From positions 1 through 48,244 of the forward strand of contig CAZTLW010000004.1 of the NCBI GenBank assembly GCA_964614585.1: 48,244 nucleotides of DNA, in the 5' to 3' direction. This DNA is from JAHEFX01 sp964614585 (GTDB lineage: Bacteria; Actinomycetota; Acidimicrobiia; Spongiisociales; JAENVV01). The notes under the pieces are model-generated. The model was not told the origin of the DNA. It ran no database searches and saw nothing but the letters and a program-made list of their open reading frames with translations. The translations under genes were made by a program, and so were the position numbers. Below are positions 7,894-16,539 of this stretch, one piece after another. Every line of letters starts with the position of its first letter. The first letter of the stretch is position 1.

Positions 7894-8927
7894 CGGCGAG
7901 AGGACCGGTAGTCCTCGAGGGCGGACCGCTGGGACCGGGAGAGCTTCTGGGGGACCACGACGTCGGCCACGACGACCAGGTCGCCCCGGCCCCGCCGGCC
8001 GAGTCTCGACATGCCCTGGCCGCGCAGTCGGAAGCGAGCACCCGGCTGGGTGCCGGCGGGCAGGTCGAGCTCGCGCTCGCCACCGTCGACGAGCGGGACC
8101 ATCACCGACGTGCCAAGGGCGGCATCCGCGATGTCGAGGACCACGCGGTGGACCAGGGTCTCACCCTCGCGCTCGAACCGCTCGTCGGCGGCCACCCGGA
8201 TCTCCACGAACAGGTCACCCGGCTGCCCGGAGCGTCCCGGCGACTCCCCCTTGCCGGAGAGCCGCAGGCGGGTACCCGACTCGACCCCGGGCGGCACCTC
8301 GACGCTCAGGGAGCGTTGGCCACGCACCGCTCCGGACCCCCGACACGACCCACAGGGATCCTCGACGACCTCGCCCGAGCCGCGGCAGGTCGGGCACTCG
8401 GAGACGCTCATCACCTGGCCGAAGACCGAGGGCCGCGCCACCCGGACCGCCCCGGCGCCGTCGCAGGCCGGGCACATCATCGGCGTCGTGCCCGGTGCCG
8501 CCCCGCGCCCGTGGCAGGTGTCGCACGGGATGGAGCCGGTGAAGGCGACTTCGGTCGTGGTCCCCTCCAGCGCCTCCACGAGGGTGATGTCGGCGACGAC
8601 GAGCACGTCGCGACCCCGCCGCCGGGAGGCGGCACGGGTCGTGGCACCGAAGAAGCCGGTGTCGCCGAAGACCGAGGCGATGAGGTCCTCGAGTCCGCCC
8701 GAGAGCAGGTCACCGAGATCGATCGTGTCGCCGCGGTCGTAGCGGGCGCGGCGCTCCGGATCCGACAGCACCTCGTACGCCTCGGCGATCTCACGGAAGC
8801 GGCCCTCGGTGGCCGGGTCGCCGGGGTTGGCATCGGGATGGGTCTCCCGGGCGAGGCGCCGGAACGCCTTCTTGATCTCCTCGGGGGTGGCGTCGCGAGC
8901 GACGCCGAGCGTCTCGTAATAGTCCAC
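7890..8927 (-). CDS. dnaJ: Chaperone DnaJ (HrcA-linked paralogue)
   Basis: Hsp40 co-chaperone of DnaK, 345 aa. The J domain (residues 1-65) contains the HPD motif in RETHPDANPGD. Four CxxCxGxG-type zinc repeats follow (CDTCHGRG, CPACDGAG, CPTCRGSG, CGSCRGSG), then the two C-terminal substrate-binding domains. The Gly/Phe-rich linker is nearly absent, replaced by an acidic stretch, as in the DnaJ2 type that travels with hrcA in actinobacteria. The start is GTG at 8925-8927, 13 nt after the hrcA stop. No Shine-Dalgarno sequence precedes it. It overlaps rsmE by 4 nt. Confidence 0.96.
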   Translation of the reverse strand: MDYYETLGVARDATPEEIKKAFRRLARETHPDANPGDPATEGRFREIAEAYEVLSDPERRARYDRGDTIDLGDLLSGGLEDLIASVFGDTGFFGATTRAASRRRGRDVLVVADITLVEALEGTTTEVAFTGSIPCDTCHGRGAAPGTTPMMCPACDGAGAVRVARPSVFGQVMSVSECPTCRGSGEVVEDPCGSCRGSGAVRGQRSLSVEVPPGVESGTRLRLSGKGESPGRSGQPGDLFVEIRVAADERFEREGETLVHRVVLDIADAALGTSVMVPLVDGGERELDLPAGTQPGARFRLRGQGMSRLGRRGRGDLVVVADVVVPQKLSRSQRSALEDYRSSRR

Positions 8928-8940
8928 GAAGGACGGCAGG

Positions 8941-9930
8941 TTAGGGCTCGAGCAGCCCTCCGAGGACCTCGGAGACCTCCTCGACCACCGAGATGGTGCG
9001 CCGGTAGTCCATGCGTCGGGGCCCGATGACGCCGACCCGACCCTCCGTTCCGGCGAGGGTGTAGGACGAGGAGACGATCGAGACGTCCCCGCCGATCGGG
9101 TGTTCCTCGCCGATCCGGATCAGCGTCCCGGCATTGGCGCCCGCCAGGACCCGCAGGAGCATCGCCTCGCGTTCGAGGACCTCGAGCACTCGGTTCACCT
9201 CGGCGACGTCCTCCCACGCGGTGGCCAGGGTCGAGGTTCCCCCGACGTAGATGTCACGGTCCTCGTCGAGGCGATCGACCGCGGTGACCACCCGGTCCAC
9301 GAGCTTCGTCACCACGGGTGGGGCCTCGAACTCGCCGACGTCGAGCACGCCTCCCTCGAGGGCCTCGACGAGCACCGTCTCGGCAGCCTCGACCTCCCGG
9401 GCCTCCACCGCGTCGTCGAGCGCCAGCACCTGCTGACGGACCTGGCCGGCGGAGCCGACGAGGACCAGGAGCACGGCTCGGCTCGACACCTGTACCAGGT
9501 GGACGCCGGTGATCGCCTCACCCGACAGCCCGGGGCCGAGCACCACCGCCGGGTAGTGCGTGACCTCGGCCAACAGCGACGACGTCGCCTTGAGGAGTCG
9601 GCTCAACTCGGTGTGGACGGAGCTCAGGAACTGGTGGATCTGCTGGGTCGAGGCGGCCCGGGCGACGTCGTCGCCGAGGTGGTCCACGTAGTAGCGGTAG
9701 GCGAGCGAGGTCGGCACCCGGCCGGCCGACGTGTGGGGTTGGACGGCGTATCCCTCGCGTTCGAGCGCCGCCAGGTCGTTGCGGACGGTCGCCGGCGAGA
9801 CGCCGACGGCGCTGCGGTCCAGCACGGCGGTCGAGCTGACCGGCGCCCCGGTCTCGATGTAGATCTCGACCAGGGCGGCCAACAGGGCCGCCTTCCGATC
9901 GTCGAGCATGCCGCCAGCGTATCCGCTCAT
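8941..9930 (-). CDS. hrcA: Heat-inducible transcription repressor HrcA
   Basis: HrcA represses class I heat-shock genes by binding the CIRCE element. The 329-aa protein has the N-terminal winged helix (LDDRKAALLAALVEIYIETG, GVSPATVRNDLAALEREGY, QPHTSAGRVPT) and the GAF-like C-terminal part (VIGPRRMDY near the end). The ATG at 9928-9930 overlaps the hemW stop as ATGA; a second possible ATG lies 7 codons inside (MLDDRKA). The longer open frame upstream is antiparallel noise within hemW. No CIRCE-like inverted repeat was found in the window, so its targets (groES/groEL, usually) lie elsewhere. Confidence 0.96.
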   Translation of the reverse strand: MSGYAGGMLDDRKAALLAALVEIYIETGAPVSSTAVLDRSAVGVSPATVRNDLAALEREGYAVQPHTSAGRVPTSLAYRYYVDHLGDDVARAASTQQIHQFLSSVHTELSRLLKATSSLLAEVTHYPAVVLGPGLSGEAITGVHLVQVSSRAVLLVLVGSAGQVRQQVLALDDAVEAREVEAAETVLVEALEGGVLDVGEFEAPPVVTKLVDRVVTAVDRLDEDRDIYVGGTSTLATAWEDVAEVNRVLEVLEREAMLLRVLAGANAGTLIRIGEEHPIGGDVSIVSSSYTLAGTEGRVGVIGPRRMDYRRTISVVEEVSEVLGGLLEP

Positions 9931-11129
9931 TCGACCGCCGTGCGACTCGGTGCGGGCGTCCCGAGCACTTCCCGGGCGACGGCGTCGGTGAGCAGTGGCC
10001 GACGGACGACCAGGCGGTCCCCGTCGAGGCCCACGACCCCCGCCTCCACGAGGCCACGACCGGTCGGGCCGGCGAGGAAGGCCGTGCCCGCAAGCCCGGC
10101 CACGACACCGGCGGTGCGCCGGAGCCCGAGGAACACCCGCTCGACCTCGGCGTCCCAGCCGCTCACGGACTCCGTGCCGGCGCTTGGGTCGGCGCCCGCC
10201 TCGATCCGCTCGAGGTACGCGTCGAGTGACCGCACGTTGCGATGTCGGATGCCGTTGCGGTGGCCATGGGCTCCGAGCCCGTAGGCGGCGTAGGCACCCC
10301 CGCCCCACACGCCGAGGTTGTAGCGGCAGGGATGTCCGGGGCGGGCATGGTTGGAGACCTCGTATCGGATGAACCCGGCGGTTGCCAGCACGTCGGCGGC
10401 GACCTCCCAGCGGGCGGCCTGCGTGTCGGGGTCGGGGGCAGGCGCCCCGGCGGCGACCGTCCGGGACAGCTCGGTGCCCCGCTCGACCGTGAGGGCATAC
10501 GTCGAGACGTGGTCGGGTCCCAACTCGACGACCTCATCGAGCGTGCGCCGCCACGAGGCCTCCGTCTCGACCGGGTGACCGAAGATGAGGTCGACGGAGA
10601 CGGAGCCGACCCCGGCCGCGCGGGCATGGCCGAGCGCCGACCCGATCTCCCGAGGCCCATGCCGACGACCCAAGGCGGCCAGCACCCGGGGGTCGGTGGA
10701 CTGCGCCCCGAACGAGACCCGGTTCACCCCTGCCGCGACCATGGCCTCGGCCGTGCCGGGGTCCCAGTCCTCGGGGTTCGCCTCCAGCGTGACCTCGGCG
10801 CCGGGGCCGAGACCGTGCGTGGCAGCAAGGGCGGCGAGCAGCCGCTCGATCCCGGGCGGTGGCACCCGCGACGGCGTCCCACCGCCGATGAACACCGCAT
10901 CGAGACGACCGATCGGGGTGTCGGCGGCGATCTCGGCCTCCACCGCGTCCAGATAGCGACCCATCACGTCGTCGCGCCCGGCGACGACCGCGAAGTCGCA
11001 GTAGGGACAGACCCGGGCGCAGAACGGGAGGTGGACGTAGGCACCCGTGCCGAGGGCGGCCTCGTCGGCGACCGAGGGAGCCGCCGGTGAGGGGAGGTCG
11101 GGCGACCGGTGGCCGTCAGTCGGCGTCAT
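9927..11129 (-). CDS. hemW: HemW-type radical SAM protein (heme chaperone)
   Basis: The 400-aa protein is a radical SAM enzyme of the HemW/HemN family. The iron-sulfur motif CARVCPYC (CxxxCxxC) occurs in YVHLPFCARVCPYCDF, followed by FIGGGTPS and NRVSFGAQS. Family members with this context (next to hrcA and lepA) are HemW, a heme-binding chaperone for respiratory proteins, and not true coproporphyrinogen dehydrogenases; that choice is based on context. The ATG at 11127-11129 begins 14 nt inside lepA. The N-terminus carries about 28 Pro/Ala-rich residues before the catalytic domain. Confidence 0.9.
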   Translation of the reverse strand: MTPTDGHRSPDLPSPAAPSVADEAALGTGAYVHLPFCARVCPYCDFAVVAGRDDVMGRYLDAVEAEIAADTPIGRLDAVFIGGGTPSRVPPPGIERLLAALAATHGLGPGAEVTLEANPEDWDPGTAEAMVAAGVNRVSFGAQSTDPRVLAALGRRHGPREIGSALGHARAAGVGSVSVDLIFGHPVETEASWRRTLDEVVELGPDHVSTYALTVERGTELSRTVAAGAPAPDPDTQAARWEVAADVLATAGFIRYEVSNHARPGHPCRYNLGVWGGGAYAAYGLGAHGHRNGIRHRNVRSLDAYLERIEAGADPSAGTESVSGWDAEVERVFLGLRRTAGVVAGLAGTAFLAGPTGRGLVEAGVVGLDGDRLVVRRPLLTDAVAREVLGTPAPSRTAVE

Positions 11130-12951
11130 CGACCCTGAGGGCGGCCACGAACGCCTCCTGGGGCACCTCGACCGTGCCGACCATCTTCATGCGCTTCTTG
11201 CCCTCCTTCTGGCGCTGGAGGAGCTTCTTCTTGCGGCTGATGTCGCCGCCGTAGCATTTGGCGGTCACGTCCTTGCGGACGGCCTTGACCGTCTCCCGGG
11301 CGATGATCCGCGAGCCGATGGCGGCCTGGATCGCCACGTCGAACATCTGACGGGGGATCAACTGCCGCAGCTTCTCGGCCATCGCCTTCCCGTACCGGTA
11401 GGCGTTGTCGCGGTGGGTGATCGTGGAGAAGGCATCGACCGGCGACCCGGCCAGCAGGATGTCCACCCGCACGAGCTCGGAGGGCCGGTACCCGGCCGGC
11501 TCGTAGTCGAACGAGGCGTAGCCCCGGGTCCGGGACTTCAGGGTGTCGAAGAAGTCGAACACGATCTCTGCCAGGGGCACCTGGTAGGTGAGCTCCACCC
11601 GCTCGGGCGTCAAGTAGTGCATCCCCGACAGCTCGCCCCGCCGCTTCTGGAGGAGCTCCATCACCGCCCCGGTGAACTCGGAGGGGGTCAGGACCATGGC
11701 CGTTACGTACGGCTCCTCCAACATGGTCCGGTCCCCTGGCTCGGGCAGCTCCTGGGGCGAGCGCACCTCGCGCACCGTGCCGTCGTTCATCGTCACCCGG
11801 TAGGCCACCGACGGGGCGGTGGCGACGAGGTCGAGGTCGTACTCGCGCTCGAGTCGCTCGCGGACGATCTCCATGTGGAGCAGCCCGAGGAAGCCGACCC
11901 GGAAGCCGAAGCCCAGCGCCCGGGAGGTCTCGGGCTCCCACTGGAGGGAGGCATCGTTGAGCCGGAGTCGGTCGAGGGCGTCGCGGAGGCGTTCGAAGTC
12001 GTCGCCGTCGGTCGGGAAGAGCCCGGAGAAGACCATCGGCTTGGGCTCCTCGTAGCCAGGCAATGGCTGGATGTCGGCATGGGCCGGGTGGGTGATCGTG
12101 TCACCGACCCGGATGAGGTCGATGTCCTTGACACCGGTGATGAGGTAGCCCGAATCGCCGGGGCCGAGGGCCTCGACGGGCAGTGCCGCCGGCGTGAGCA
12201 CGCCGATCTCGTCGGCCTCGTGCCGATTGTCGGTCGCCATGAAGTGGACCGTGTCGCCGGCGGCGAGCGTGCCGTCCATCACCCGCACCGAACAGACGAC
12301 GCCGCGGTAGGAGTCGAAGTACGAGTCGAAGACGAGGGCGCGGAGGGGGTCGTCGGATCGGCCCGTCGGCGCCGGGATGTCGCTCACCAGCCGTTCGAGC
12401 AGCTCGGTGACGCCCTCGCCGGTCTTGGCCGAGACACGCAGGACCTCGTCGGGGTCGCAGCCAAGCACCCCGGCCAACTCCTGCGCCCGGGCGTCGGGGT
12501 CGGCGGCCGGGAGATCGATCTTGTTGAGCACCGGCACGACCTCGAGGCCGGCCCCGATGGCCAGGTAGGCGTTGGCGAGCGTCTGGGCCTGCACGCCCTG
12601 GGAGGCGTCGACGAGCAGCACGGCCCCCTCGCACGCGGCCAGGGAGCGGGACACCTCGTAGGAGAAGTCGACGTGGCCGGGGGTGTCGATGAGGTTGAGG
12701 ACGTAGTCGGACCCGTCGCCAGCCCGATGGACGAGTCGCACCGCCTGGGCCTTGATGGTGATGCCACGCTCGCGCTCGAGGTCCATCGTGTCGAGCAGTT
12801 GCTCCTTCATCTCGCGTGCGGTCACCGCCCCGGTCCGCTCCAACAAGCGGTCGGCGAGGGTCGACTTCCCGTGGTCGATGTGGGCGATGATCGAGAAGTT
12901 CCGGATGCGGTCGGTGGGGATGCGCACGGCGGACGCGAGGGTACCGGTCAC
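11116..12951 (-). CDS. lepA: Elongation factor 4 (LepA)
   Basis: LepA/EF4 is a ribosome-associated GTPase that back-translocates or remodels 70S complexes. The 611-aa protein has P-loop AHIDHGKST, G3 DTPGHVDF, G4 NKID and the LepA-specific C-terminal domain ending RQKEGKKRMKMVGTVEVPQEAF. The listed start is the GTG at 12949-12951. A second GTG at 12925-12927 (codon 9) is 10 nt downstream of a TACCCT hexamer at 12938-12943, and neither start has a Shine-Dalgarno sequence, so the shorter 603-aa form is a real alternative. It heads the lepA-hemW-hrcA-dnaJ-rsmE run and is divergent from rpsT. Confidence 0.96.
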   Translation of the reverse strand: MTGTLASAVRIPTDRIRNFSIIAHIDHGKSTLADRLLERTGAVTAREMKEQLLDTMDLERERGITIKAQAVRLVHRAGDGSDYVLNLIDTPGHVDFSYEVSRSLAACEGAVLLVDASQGVQAQTLANAYLAIGAGLEVVPVLNKIDLPAADPDARAQELAGVLGCDPDEVLRVSAKTGEGVTELLERLVSDIPAPTGRSDDPLRALVFDSYFDSYRGVVCSVRVMDGTLAAGDTVHFMATDNRHEADEIGVLTPAALPVEALGPGDSGYLITGVKDIDLIRVGDTITHPAHADIQPLPGYEEPKPMVFSGLFPTDGDDFERLRDALDRLRLNDASLQWEPETSRALGFGFRVGFLGLLHMEIVRERLEREYDLDLVATAPSVAYRVTMNDGTVREVRSPQELPEPGDRTMLEEPYVTAMVLTPSEFTGAVMELLQKRRGELSGMHYLTPERVELTYQVPLAEIVFDFFDTLKSRTRGYASFDYEPAGYRPSELVRVDILLAGSPVDAFSTITHRDNAYRYGKAMAEKLRQLIPRQMFDVAIQAAIGSRIIARETVKAVRKDVTAKCYGGDISRKKKLLQRQKEGKKRMKMVGTVEVPQEAFVAALRVDDAD

Positions 12952-13070
12952 CCCCGTACAACGCCGGTGGTGGGAGGCGGTGTGGTCGTACCCCGACCCC
13001 CTTGCTATCGTTTCGGCCTGCGCCGTGTCGGCGCCCCCCTCCCGAGGATTCCACCCCCACCGGATCGGTC

Positions 13071-13340
13071 ATGGCCAACATCAAGTCCCAGATCAAGCGC
13101 AACCGACAGAACGAGACCCGCGCCGCCCGCAACAAGGCGCAGCGCTCCGAGTTGAAGACCCGCATCAAGCGCGCGCTCGAGGCCGCCGAGGCCGGCGATG
13201 CCGACCAGGCCCGCGAGCTGACGATCGTCGCCCAGAAGCACATCGACCAGACCGTGGCCAAGGGGCTCATGAAGCAGAACACCGGCAATCGCCGCAAGAG
13301 CCAATTGCAGCGCCAGGTCAACGAGCTGCTCAAGGCCTGA
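13071..13340 (+). CDS. rpsT: 30S ribosomal protein S20
   Basis: The 89-aa protein MANIKSQIKRNRQNE... is a typical S20: short, Lys/Arg-rich and helical, ending NRRKSQLQRQVNELLKA. The ATG at 13071-13073 was chosen because the conserved MANIKSQ begins there; 23 further residues in the open frame are non-conserved. No good Shine-Dalgarno sequence precedes it (GAGGA is over 20 nt away). It is divergent from lepA and convergent with holA, which is the common actinobacterial order. A TATCGT hexamer at 13006-13011 would give a leader of about 50 nt containing a 6-bp hairpin (13020-13034). Confidence 0.98.
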   Translation: MANIKSQIKRNRQNETRAARNKAQRSELKTRIKRALEAAEAGDADQARELTIVAQKHIDQTVAKGLMKQNTGNRRKSQLQRQVNELLKA

Positions 13341-13355
13341 GGGGCCTGGCGGCCC

Positions 13356-13376
13356 AGTACCGAGTACTGAGTACCA
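13356..13376 (+). repeat. Heptamer array AGTACNN x3 at the rpsT 3' end
   Basis: Three consecutive heptamers AGTACCG, AGTACTG, AGTACCA lie between the rpsT stop codon and its terminator hairpin. Similar units occur after holA, bmp and the receiver-domain gene. Confidence 0.75.
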
Positions 13377-13405
13377 AGAACGGCGCCCCGAGGGGCGCCG
13401 TTCTT
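13376..13405. terminator. Bidirectional hairpin between rpsT and holA
   Basis: A perfect 14-bp inverted repeat (arms AAGAACGGCGCCCC and its complement, 2-nt centre) lies between the convergent rpsT and holA genes. The arms end in AAGAA/TTCTT, giving a short U-rich tail in both directions. Confidence 0.88.
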
Positions 13406-13423
13406 GCGTTCGGACGTCGCGCC

Positions 13424-13437
13424 CGATACCCGATACC
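13424..13437 (-). repeat. Heptamer pair CGATACC x2 at the holA 3' end
   Basis: Two tandem CGATACC units sit between the holA stop codon (13451) and the shared hairpin. On the holA mRNA they read GGTATCG GGTATCG, resembling the units after bmp. Confidence 0.65.
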
Positions 13438-13450
13438 TGCCGGAGGCGGC

Positions 13451-14437
13451 CTACCGCCGGCGGCCCCTCCTTGCCAACGCCACCGTGAGGCGCTCCATCG
13501 TGACCCGGTGGGTGGCCTCGGGCTCGGTCTTGAGGATGCGCTCGGCCCGGGCGATCGCCGCCAGCTCGGCCTCGATGCCCTCGGGGCCGAGGGCGCGGGC
13601 CCGCGCGTGGTCACGCTGGGACCGCCAGTCCGCCTTGCCGCCGATCCGGTCGGCAAAGGCCTGGGGGCTGACCTCCTCGACGGCGACGGCCCGCCGGCGG
13701 GCATCGCGTTCGAGACCGGCGAGGAGCTGGAGGGGGTGGCCGTGGGTGAGGAAGTCGCCCAGCCGACGAAGGGCGGTGTCGGCGTCGCCGCCGAGGACCG
13801 CGTCGAGGTAGCGCCACATCGGCTCCTCCGGCCGATTGCGGAACCGGGCGGCGAGGCTGGCGGCGTCGAGGGGTGCGTCGGCGGCCTCGAGCTGGTCGAG
13901 CGCCCCCGCCATCGAGGCGAGGTCGGTACCGAACGCCTCCAGCAGGGCCGCCCGGGCCCCCTGGTCGAGTCGGAGGCGGCGGCGGCGGGCCTCGTTCGCC
14001 AACCAGTCGGCGGCGTCCCGATCCCTGACCGGCTTGATGGCGATCGTGTCGGCGCCCGCCGCCGACAAGGCCTTGTCGAGCGAGGCCGGCAACCGGCCGG
14101 CTGCGACGACCACCAGCACGACCGCCTCGGGGTCGGCCCCCGCCACGAGCTCGGCCAGCGCCTCCCCCTCCGACGCCGTGAGCTGGTGGGCGTCGAGCAG
14201 CACGACGGCGGTCTGGTCGCCGAACAGGGAGACCGACTGGAGGGCGGGCACGACCGGCTCGAGATCGCCCCGGAGCCGACCCTCCCCGGAACCGCCCTCG
14301 CCTCGTCCGGGAACGTGGACGCGGATGGTCGACGCCGAGTCGATGCCGGCGTCGGCGAGGATGCCGGCGACCTCCTGTTCGGCGAGGAACGCCGAGCCCG
14401 CCGCGTCGTCGCGCAGGGTGATCTTGTGGAGGCTCAC
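13451..14437 (-). CDS. holA: DNA polymerase III subunit delta
   Basis: HolA is the delta subunit of the clamp loader that opens the sliding clamp. The 328-aa protein has the family pattern: an AAA-like N-terminal part (VHVPGRGEGG, SVSLFGDQTAVVLLDAHQ), VLVVVAAGRLPASLDKAL, and a helical C-terminal domain with LGDFLTHGHPLQLLAGLERDAR. The GTG at 14435-14437 overlaps the stop of the dihydropteroate-synthase-like gene as GTGA. The open frame extends almost 600 residues further upstream, but that part is Arg/Gly-rich shadow of two other genes. In related genomes holA follows comEC directly; here two genes intervene. Confidence 0.9.
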   Translation of the reverse strand: MSLHKITLRDDAAGSAFLAEQEVAGILADAGIDSASTIRVHVPGRGEGGSGEGRLRGDLEPVVPALQSVSLFGDQTAVVLLDAHQLTASEGEALAELVAGADPEAVVLVVVAAGRLPASLDKALSAAGADTIAIKPVRDRDAADWLANEARRRRLRLDQGARAALLEAFGTDLASMAGALDQLEAADAPLDAASLAARFRNRPEEPMWRYLDAVLGGDADTALRRLGDFLTHGHPLQLLAGLERDARRRAVAVEEVSPQAFADRIGGKADWRSQRDHARARALGPEGIEAELAAIARAERILKTEPEATHRVTMERLTVALARRGRRR

Positions 14438-15243
14438 GTCGCCACCCGCTCGAAGAGGCGCACGAGGTCGCAGGCGAGCGCCACGTCGTGGACCCGGAGC
14501 ACGTCGGCGCCGTGCTCCAGCGCCAGCGTCGTGAAGGCCGCCACCCGGGCGGGCTCCTGCTTGCGCGGCACCGGCACGAGCACCGGCGGGCCAAGGGCCT
14601 TGAGGGCGGCCAGCCCGCGCACGACGCGCATCTGCTGTCGGGTGACGTCGTCGTAGTCGGCGGCGTAGGCGATCCCGATGCCCGGATCGGTGATGACCTG
14701 TGCGACCCCGACCTCGGCGAGCTCGGCGAGCCGGGGGCGGAGTCGCTCGGCCATCTGGGCCGCCTTGTCGGCCCGGAGGTCGAGCTCGCCGGTGGCGAGC
14801 GGGTGGTCGCCCTCGAGGTACATGGCGATGACGATCGCCCCGTGCCGGGCGATCGCGTCGATCATCTCGGGACGCTGGAGGCCGCCCGTGTCGTTCACGA
14901 TGGCGGCGCCCTCCCCCAGCGCCGCCGCCGCCACGGTCGGTTTCCAGGTGTCGACCGAGACGACGTGGCCGGCGGCGACGAGCGCCCGGAGGGGTGGGAG
15001 CAAGCGGTCGAGCTCCTCGGCGGGATCGAGCTCGCGATTGCCTCGGAGTGACGACTGGGCGCCGACGTCGATGATCGTCGCTCCGGCCTCCCGGTACCGA
15101 TCGGCCATGGCGACGGCAGCCTCGGCATCGGCGGCGAAGGTGTCGCGATTGGCCGACTCGGGCGAGAGGTTGACCACGCCCATCACATGGGTTCGGTCGT
15201 CGCCGAACGAGAGGGTGTGGCCGGCCGACGTGTAGGTGGTCAC
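14434..15243 (-). CDS. Dihydropteroate-synthase-like protein, divergent
   Basis: The 269-aa protein has the TIM-barrel signature of dihydropteroate synthase (FolP): VVNLSPES near residue 23, SVDTWKPTV, VNDTGG, DPGIG and a final RVHD. Several substrate-site segments are altered, however: DIGGESTRPG of true FolP is DVGAQSSLRG, the MH-Q loop is MYLEGDHP, and the GxSRKS segment is VPVPRKQ, so the conserved Ser is Pro while Arg227 and Lys228 remain. It may therefore not make dihydropteroate, as is known for some actinobacterial FolP2 paralogues. The GTG at 15241-15243 follows a TACACT hexamer by 7 nt and has no Shine-Dalgarno sequence. It is translationally coupled to holA. Confidence 0.8.
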   Translation of the reverse strand: MTTYTSAGHTLSFGDDRTHVMGVVNLSPESANRDTFAADAEAAVAMADRYREAGATIIDVGAQSSLRGNRELDPAEELDRLLPPLRALVAAGHVVSVDTWKPTVAAAALGEGAAIVNDTGGLQRPEMIDAIARHGAIVIAMYLEGDHPLATGELDLRADKAAQMAERLRPRLAELAEVGVAQVITDPGIGIAYAADYDDVTRQQMRVVRGLAALKALGPPVLVPVPRKQEPARVAAFTTLALEHGADVLRVHDVALACDLVRLFERVAT

Positions 15244-15250
15244 GGCGGCG

Positions 15251-15256
15251 AGTGTA
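15251..15256 (-). promoter_or_regulatory. Leaderless-type -10 element of the folP-like gene
   Basis: TACACT on the minus strand, 7 nt before the GTG start, which would be the first codon of a leaderless mRNA. Confidence 0.6.
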
Positions 15257-15291
15257 CGAGCAGGGTCGGACGGTGCGTCGGGAGCTCCGCG

Positions 15292-16539
15292 TCAGCCCAG
15301 GTCGACGCCGTAGCCCGCCAGCTCGTCCTCGTAGGCGATCACCAACTCCTCGGGGTCGGGGAGGCTGCCGTCGTCGGCGAGGACTCCCACCGTGACCGTG
15401 CCCGCATAGGAGATGACGCTCACCCCGATCGCGATACCCCCGGCCTGGGGCACCCAGAACATGATGCGGTCGATCGCCCGGCCGCCGAAGTGGAGCGGTT
15501 CGCGGGGACCGGGGACATTGGTCATCACCAGCGAGGACTTGCGCCCGAAGAACCAGAGCAGGGCCCGCTCGACGACGGCGGCGGTGACCCCCATGACGTT
15601 CAGGACGGTGTAGGCGGCCGCCCCCTGGGACCGGGACTTGAGGCGGCTCATCATCGCGTTGACCCGCTCCAGGCGCCGGCTGGCCAATGGGGTGCCCACC
15701 GGCAACTCGGGCAGGACCAGACCGAACCGGTTGCCGAGTGGCTGGCCGGCCTCTGGGGTGCGCAGGTTGAACGGCACCATCGCCCGCAGGGCGGCGACCC
15801 CACCCTCGTCCCGACTGGCGAGGATGCGTCCCAGGGCGCCCGACAGGGCGCCGAGCACGATGTCGTTGACCGTCGCCCCGTGCTCGGCGGCGGCGGTGCG
15901 GAGGTGGTCGAGCGGCACCGGGCGCGTCCAGGCGGTGCGCTTGCGACCGGTCAGCGGGGCCTTCAGCGAGGTGGGCGGGTCGATCGGCAGCGCCGCCAGC
16001 CGCAGCGCCTCCCACACGATCCCCACGACCCGGGAGACGATGCCCCCGCCGGTGGCCGCCGCGCTCGGCGGGGGTCGGTGCTCGGGGGGCTCGTCGCAGA
16101 GGGACACCAGCACCTGGATGAGCGAGATCCCATCGGCCAGCGAGTGGTGGAGGCGAGGCAGCAACACGGACCGGCCGTCGAGGTCCTCGATGACGAGGAT
16201 CTCCCACGGCGGGGCGTCGCGCGAGATCATCCCGCCGGCCAACTCGCCGAGCATCGCCCGATAGCCGGCATCGTCGGCGGGGGCCGGGATCGACCGGACG
16301 TGGCGGGCCAGGTCGAAGCCGTCCTGGGGCACGAGGTCGAACCGTCCGAGCCGGCTGCGGACGAACCGCATCGAGAACCGGGGATGGACCAGCAGGCGCT
16401 CGGTGAGGATCACCCGGACCGCCTCGGCCGTCATCGGTGCGTCGAGTTCCAGCACCCCGAGGATCGTCATCGGACTGCGGTCATGCTCCATGCGCAGCCA
16501 GGCCCGATCGACCGGCGACAGCCGTTCCTTGATGGTCAC
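15292..16539 (-). CDS. Wax ester synthase/diacylglycerol acyltransferase (WS/DGAT)
   Basis: WS/DGAT enzymes transfer acyl groups from acyl-CoA to diacylglycerol or fatty alcohols and build storage lipids in actinobacteria. The 415-aa protein begins with the family's N-terminal RLSPVDRAWL and has the catalytic HHSLADG (HHxxxDG) near residue 130, then PFNLRTP, NRFGLVLPELPV and SLVMTNVPGPREPL. The GTG at 16537-16539 is favoured because TACGCT lies 6 nt upstream; another GTG is directly before it. This start overlaps the comEC 3' end by 59 nt in another frame. It lies between comEC and the folP-like gene, apparently as its own transcription unit. Confidence 0.92.
   Translation of the reverse strand: MTIKERLSPVDRAWLRMEHDRSPMTILGVLELDAPMTAEAVRVILTERLLVHPRFSMRFVRSRLGRFDLVPQDGFDLARHVRSIPAPADDAGYRAMLGELAGGMISRDAPPWEILVIEDLDGRSVLLPRLHHSLADGISLIQVLVSLCDEPPEHRPPPSAAATGGGIVSRVVGIVWEALRLAALPIDPPTSLKAPLTGRKRTAWTRPVPLDHLRTAAAEHGATVNDIVLGALSGALGRILASRDEGGVAALRAMVPFNLRTPEAGQPLGNRFGLVLPELPVGTPLASRRLERVNAMMSRLKSRSQGAAAYTVLNVMGVTAAVVERALLWFFGRKSSLVMTNVPGPREPLHFGGRAIDRIMFWVPQAGGIAIGVSVISYAGTVTVGVLADDGSLPDPEELVIAYEDELAGYGVDLG

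Noticed and set aside
8941..11129. A CIRCE element for HrcA
   Set aside because: No TTAGCACTC-N9-GAGTGCTAA-like sequence was found near hrcA or elsewhere in the window.
14438..16207. Extension of the holA frame to 918 residues
   Set aside because: The upstream part is low-complexity Arg/Gly/Pro sequence overlapping the folP-like and DGAT genes in other frames.
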